A program made the translations under genes and the position numbers. Under the pieces are notes generated by a model. It was not told the origin of the DNA, made no database searches, and was given only the letters and a program-made list of their open reading frames with translations. Shown piece after piece: positions 16,279 to 19,540 of a stretch of 19,540 nucleotides of DNA. Source of the DNA: Actinomycetes bacterium (lineage in GTDB: Bacteria; Actinomycetota; Actinomycetes; Mycobacteriales; Mycobacteriaceae); contig JAEZDV010000002.1 of NCBI GenBank assembly GCA_023417985.1, positions 1-19,540 on the forward strand, given 5' to 3'. Position 1 is the first letter of the stretch. The number at the start of each line of letters is the position of its first letter.

Positions 16279-16976
16279 GGCTGGAGACGCCGAGCGGACC
16301 ACGTTCCGTCGACCAACCGCAGACGGATCCGGTCGTGCAGGCGGTCGGGACGGCCCTGCCAGAATTCGACCACGTCCGGGTGGATCCGGAATCCGCCCCA
16401 GAACGGCGGTACGGGAATGTCGTCGGAGCCGATTTCGTATTCCCTGCTCACCTCGACGAGTGCGCGTTCCAGGTCGGTGCGACTCGCGATCTGCCGCGAC
16501 TGCCGCGACGCCCACGCGCCGAGCCTCGACCCGCGGGGCCGGGTTTGCCAGTATTCGGCGGTCTCCTCGTCCGTGACCCGTCGCACCGGCCCACGGACCG
16601 TGATCTGCCGGTGCAACGGCAGCCACAGGAACGTCGCGGACGCATACGGGTGCGCGGCCAGGTGACGGCCCTTGTCCGAGTCGTAGTTCGTGAAGAACGT
16701 GATGCCGTCCGGCGCGACGCCCTTGCACAACACCGTCCGTGTCGCGGGATGTCCGGCCTCGTCCACGGTCGCGAGCACCATTGCGTTGGGTTCGGGGACA
16801 GCGGCTTCGACAGCGGCAGCGAGCCAGCGCCCGAACAACGGAAACCAGCCGTCGGACACGAGGGCCGGATCGAGTTCGTCGGACAAGGCTTCCTCCGCGC
16901 CCGCGATGTCGTAGTCGGCACGCATCGACGCCAGGGCGTCGGCCGGCACGTGTCCACGGGGTGATTCGGGCTGCAC
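16275..16976 (-). CDS. pdxH: Pyridoxamine/pyridoxine 5'-phosphate oxidase PdxH
   Basis: An FMN enzyme of about 233 residues that oxidises pyridoxine or pyridoxamine 5'-phosphate to PLP, the active vitamin B6. The family blocks are all seen: EPNAMVLATV (62-71), RTVLCKGVAPDGITFFTNY (80-98) with FMN/PLP contact residues, SDKGRHLAAHPYASATFLW, RPRGSRLGAWASRQS (146-160), VPPFWGGFRI (189-198) and the C-terminal EFWQGRPDRLHDR (204-216) ending in RLQP, as in the mycobacterial enzyme. The start is uncertain: GTG 16976 is chosen since a TACCGT -10-like element lies 8 bases upstream; GTG 17006 and GTG 16949 are alternatives and none has a clear Shine-Dalgarno. Its stop overlaps the start of the MFS gene by 4 bases. 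Divergent from citA. Confidence 0.93.
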   Translation of the reverse strand: MQPESPRGHVPADALASMRADYDIAGAEEALSDELDPALVSDGWFPLFGRWLAAAVEAAVPEPNAMVLATVDEAGHPATRTVLCKGVAPDGITFFTNYDSDKGRHLAAHPYASATFLWLPLHRQITVRGPVRRVTDEETAEYWQTRPRGSRLGAWASRQSRQIASRTDLERALVEVSREYEIGSDDIPVPPFWGGFRIHPDVVEFWQGRPDRLHDRIRLRLVDGTWSARRLQP

Positions 16977-16984
16977 GGACGAAG

Positions 16985-17014
16985 ACGGTACTCCGGGGCA
17001 GCCCACGCCCGGAG
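16985..17014 (-). promoter_or_regulatory. Candidate pdxH promoter with overlapping dyad
   Basis: On the minus strand TACCGT (16990-16985) ends 8 bases before GTG 16976. Directly upstream lies a perfect 7-bp inverted repeat, CTCCGGG (16991-16997) / CCCGGAG (17008-17014), with a 10-base spacer, covering the region where polymerase would contact the -35. It could be an operator. No -35 hexamer is obvious. Confidence 0.4.
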
Positions 17015-17030
17015 ACGAGCGGCCGAGGAC

Positions 17031-17036
17031 TACAGT
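17031..17036 (+). promoter_or_regulatory. Candidate -10 element (TACAGT) upstream of citA
   Basis: TACAGT fits TANNNT on the plus strand and would give a leader of roughly 100 bases before ATG 17144. No matching -35 is obvious, so this is weak. Confidence 0.25.
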
Positions 17037-17143
17037 TCAACCGACGACTCGAGTGGGGTGCCGATCACAGTCACCGGTGTCCTCATTCCCACCGCCAGTG
17101 CGGCTCGGACCGGGCGGCACACGACAGAGGAGAGCCCATCCGC

Positions 17144-18271
17144 ATGGCATCGCGCGCGTCTGTACCCGAGGATTTCGTCGCAGGTCTCGAAGGCGTCGTC
17201 GCCTTCACCAGTGATATCGCCGAGCCCGACAAAGACGGTGGCGCCCTGCGTTACCGCGGTGTCGACATCGAGGATCTCGTCGAACGCGGCGTGACCTTCG
17301 GTGATGTGTGGGCACTGCTCGTCGACGGCGAATTCGGCCGCGGTCTTCATCCCGCCGAGCCCTTCCCCCTGCCGATCCACACCGGCAACGTCCGGGTGGA
17401 CGTGCAGGCCGGTCTCGCGATGCTCGCACCCATCTGGGGCTTCCAGCCGTTGCTCGACATCGACGACGAGACCGCCCGCGACAACCTCGCACGTTCCGCG
17501 GTGATGGCGCTGTCGTACGTCGCGCAGTCCGCACGCGGCATCTATCAGCCGGCCGTGCCCCAGGAACAGGTCGACAAGGCGAAGACCGTCACCGAGCGCT
17601 TCATGGTGCGCTGGAAGGGCGATCCCGACCCCAAGCACGTCGAAGCCATCGACGCCTACTGGGTGTCGGCCGCCGAGCACGGCATGAACGCTTCGACCTT
17701 CACTGCCCGGGTGATCGCCTCGACCGGTGCCGACGCTCCGGCAGCGTTGTCTGGCGCCGTGGGAGCGATGTCGGGCCCGCTGCACGGTGGTGCCCCGGCA
17801 CGCGTGCTGCCGATGATCGAGGAGACCGAGCGCAGCGGTGACCCGCGCGCACTGGTCAAGGGCATCCTCGATCGCAAGGAGAAGCTCATGGGCTTCGGGC
17901 ACCGCGTGTACCGCGCGGAGGATCCCCGCGCCCGCGTGCTGCGCAACACCGCGAAGCGCCTGAACGCGCCCCGCTTCGAGGCCGCTGCGGCACTCGAGCA
18001 GGCAGCGCTCGCCGAACTGCGTGAGCGTCGGCCCGACCGCGCGATCGAGACCAACGTCGAGTTCTGGGCCGCCGTGATCCTCGACTTCGCGGAGGTTCCG
18101 GCCGCGATGATGCCGGCGATGTTCACGTGCGGACGCACCGCGGGCTGGTGCGCACACATCCTCGAGCAGAAGCGGCTCGGCCGGCTCGTGCGTCCCGCCG
18201 CGATCTACACCGGCCCGGATCCTCGTTCGGTCGAGGCCGTCACCGGCTGGGATTCGATCTCCCATCGCTGA
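17144..18271 (+). CDS. citA: Second citrate synthase, CitA-type
   Basis: A 375-residue citrate synthase of the shorter type, without the N-terminal extension of GltA. It closely resembles M. tuberculosis CitA (Rv0889c) as I recall it, for example FVAGLEGVVAFTSDIAEPDK (11-30), ALSYVAQSARGIYQPAVPQ and AEHGMNASTFTARVIASTGAD. Catalytic histidines are His214 (GPLHGGAPARV) and His253 (GFGHRVYRAEDPR). At the third catalytic position, where GltA has Asp in NVDFYTG, this protein has Glu306 in NVEFWAA. ATG 17144 has a strong GAGGAGAG site about 10 bases upstream. It is followed by serC 79 bases downstream on the same strand. Whether it acts mainly as citrate synthase or prefers another acyl-CoA such as propionyl-CoA cannot be told from sequence. 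Confidence 0.93.
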   Translation: MASRASVPEDFVAGLEGVVAFTSDIAEPDKDGGALRYRGVDIEDLVERGVTFGDVWALLVDGEFGRGLHPAEPFPLPIHTGNVRVDVQAGLAMLAPIWGFQPLLDIDDETARDNLARSAVMALSYVAQSARGIYQPAVPQEQVDKAKTVTERFMVRWKGDPDPKHVEAIDAYWVSAAEHGMNASTFTARVIASTGADAPAALSGAVGAMSGPLHGGAPARVLPMIEETERSGDPRALVKGILDRKEKLMGFGHRVYRAEDPRARVLRNTAKRLNAPRFEAAAALEQAALAELRERRPDRAIETNVEFWAAVILDFAEVPAAMMPAMFTCGRTAGWCAHILEQKRLGRLVRPAAIYTGPDPRSVEAVTGWDSISHR

Positions 18272-18302
18272 CGCACCCGGTAGGGCGTCCGCGCAAGCGG
18301 TC

Positions 18303-19472
<1,170 letters not shown>

Positions 19473-19497
19473 CCCACGGGTAGTCAGCAACGGTCGC

Positions 19498-19540
19498 GGG
19501 GGGGCCGGGGGGGCGCCGGGCGCGGCCCCCCGCCCGGACC
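19498..19540. terminator. Extreme G/C tract with potential hairpin after serC
   Basis: This stretch is nearly all G and C, with two runs of seven G (19498-19504 and 19507-19513) and one run of six C (19526-19531). The G run at 19508-19513 plus C19514 can pair with G19525 and the C run, giving about seven pairs and a ten-base loop. It may be the serC terminator, but at a window edge the homopolymer lengths could also be unreliable. Confidence 0.35.

Noticed and set aside
16279..17040. N-terminal extension of the second MFS gene across pdxH
   Set aside because: The extra residues are out-of-frame translation of pdxH with no homology. The first MFS motif begins right after GTG 16278.

Overview
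The window is high-GC actinobacterial chromosome, most likely from Rhodococcus or a close relative in the Mycobacteriales. The evidence is the GC-rich codon use with GTG and TTG starts, a PrrA/PrrB pair, a CitA-type second citrate synthase and an Rv2671-like RibD homologue that all resemble the mycobacterial proteins as I remember them. The genus is inferred; no rRNA or other phylogenetic marker is present. I see no tRNA, rRNA, CRISPR array, insertion sequence, integrase or phage gene.

Layout. 1-599 (-): start of a YihY/BrkB membrane protein, cut by the window edge. 670-3067 (+): a tight cluster of flavin-reductase-like protein, RibD-like reductase, CinA/PncC amidohydrolase and a second RibD/DHFR-fold reductase. 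3109-4908 (-): a roughly 600-residue acyl-CoA dehydrogenase facing that cluster across a perfect terminator-like hairpin. 5058-7068 (+): prrA-prrB two-component system. 7121-8020 (-): a small AraC-type regulator followed by a VOC/glyoxalase-fold protein. 8154-10229 (-): gltA followed by a tandem-domain FKBP prolyl isomerase. 10493-11479 (-): aldose-1-epimerase-like protein. 11559-13569: a class A beta-lactamase (Tat lipoprotein) divergent from a LysR regulator. 13598-14842 (-): a DHA1-type MFS exporter. 15010-16976 (-): pdxH overlapped by a second MFS exporter. 17144-19472 (+): citA and serC. The last ~45 bases are an extreme G/C tract.

How the genes relate. gltA and citA both encode enzymes for entry of acetyl-CoA into the TCA cycle, PdxH makes the PLP cofactor that SerC needs, and PrrA/PrrB is a growth-linked sensor-regulator in mycobacteria. 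From memory, serC, citA, gltA2 and prrBA occur in the same order and relative orientation in Mycobacterium tuberculosis, and serC-gltA-fkbA are neighbours in Corynebacterium. This makes the backbone a conserved neighbourhood, with the epimerase, beta-lactamase, LysR, MFS and pdxH block sitting between gltA and citA as the more variable part.

Almost everything is a recognisable family. The items most worth a second look are the LysR/beta-lactamase pair and its AT-rich intergenic dyads, an Asp-to-Glu change at the expected catalytic position of CitA, the tandem FKBP repeats, several starts with a -10-like TANNNT 6-8 bases upstream (possible leaderless mRNAs), and a triplicated 9-bp repeat carrying the stop codon of the second MFS gene. 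I did not find a convincing undescribed multi-gene system.
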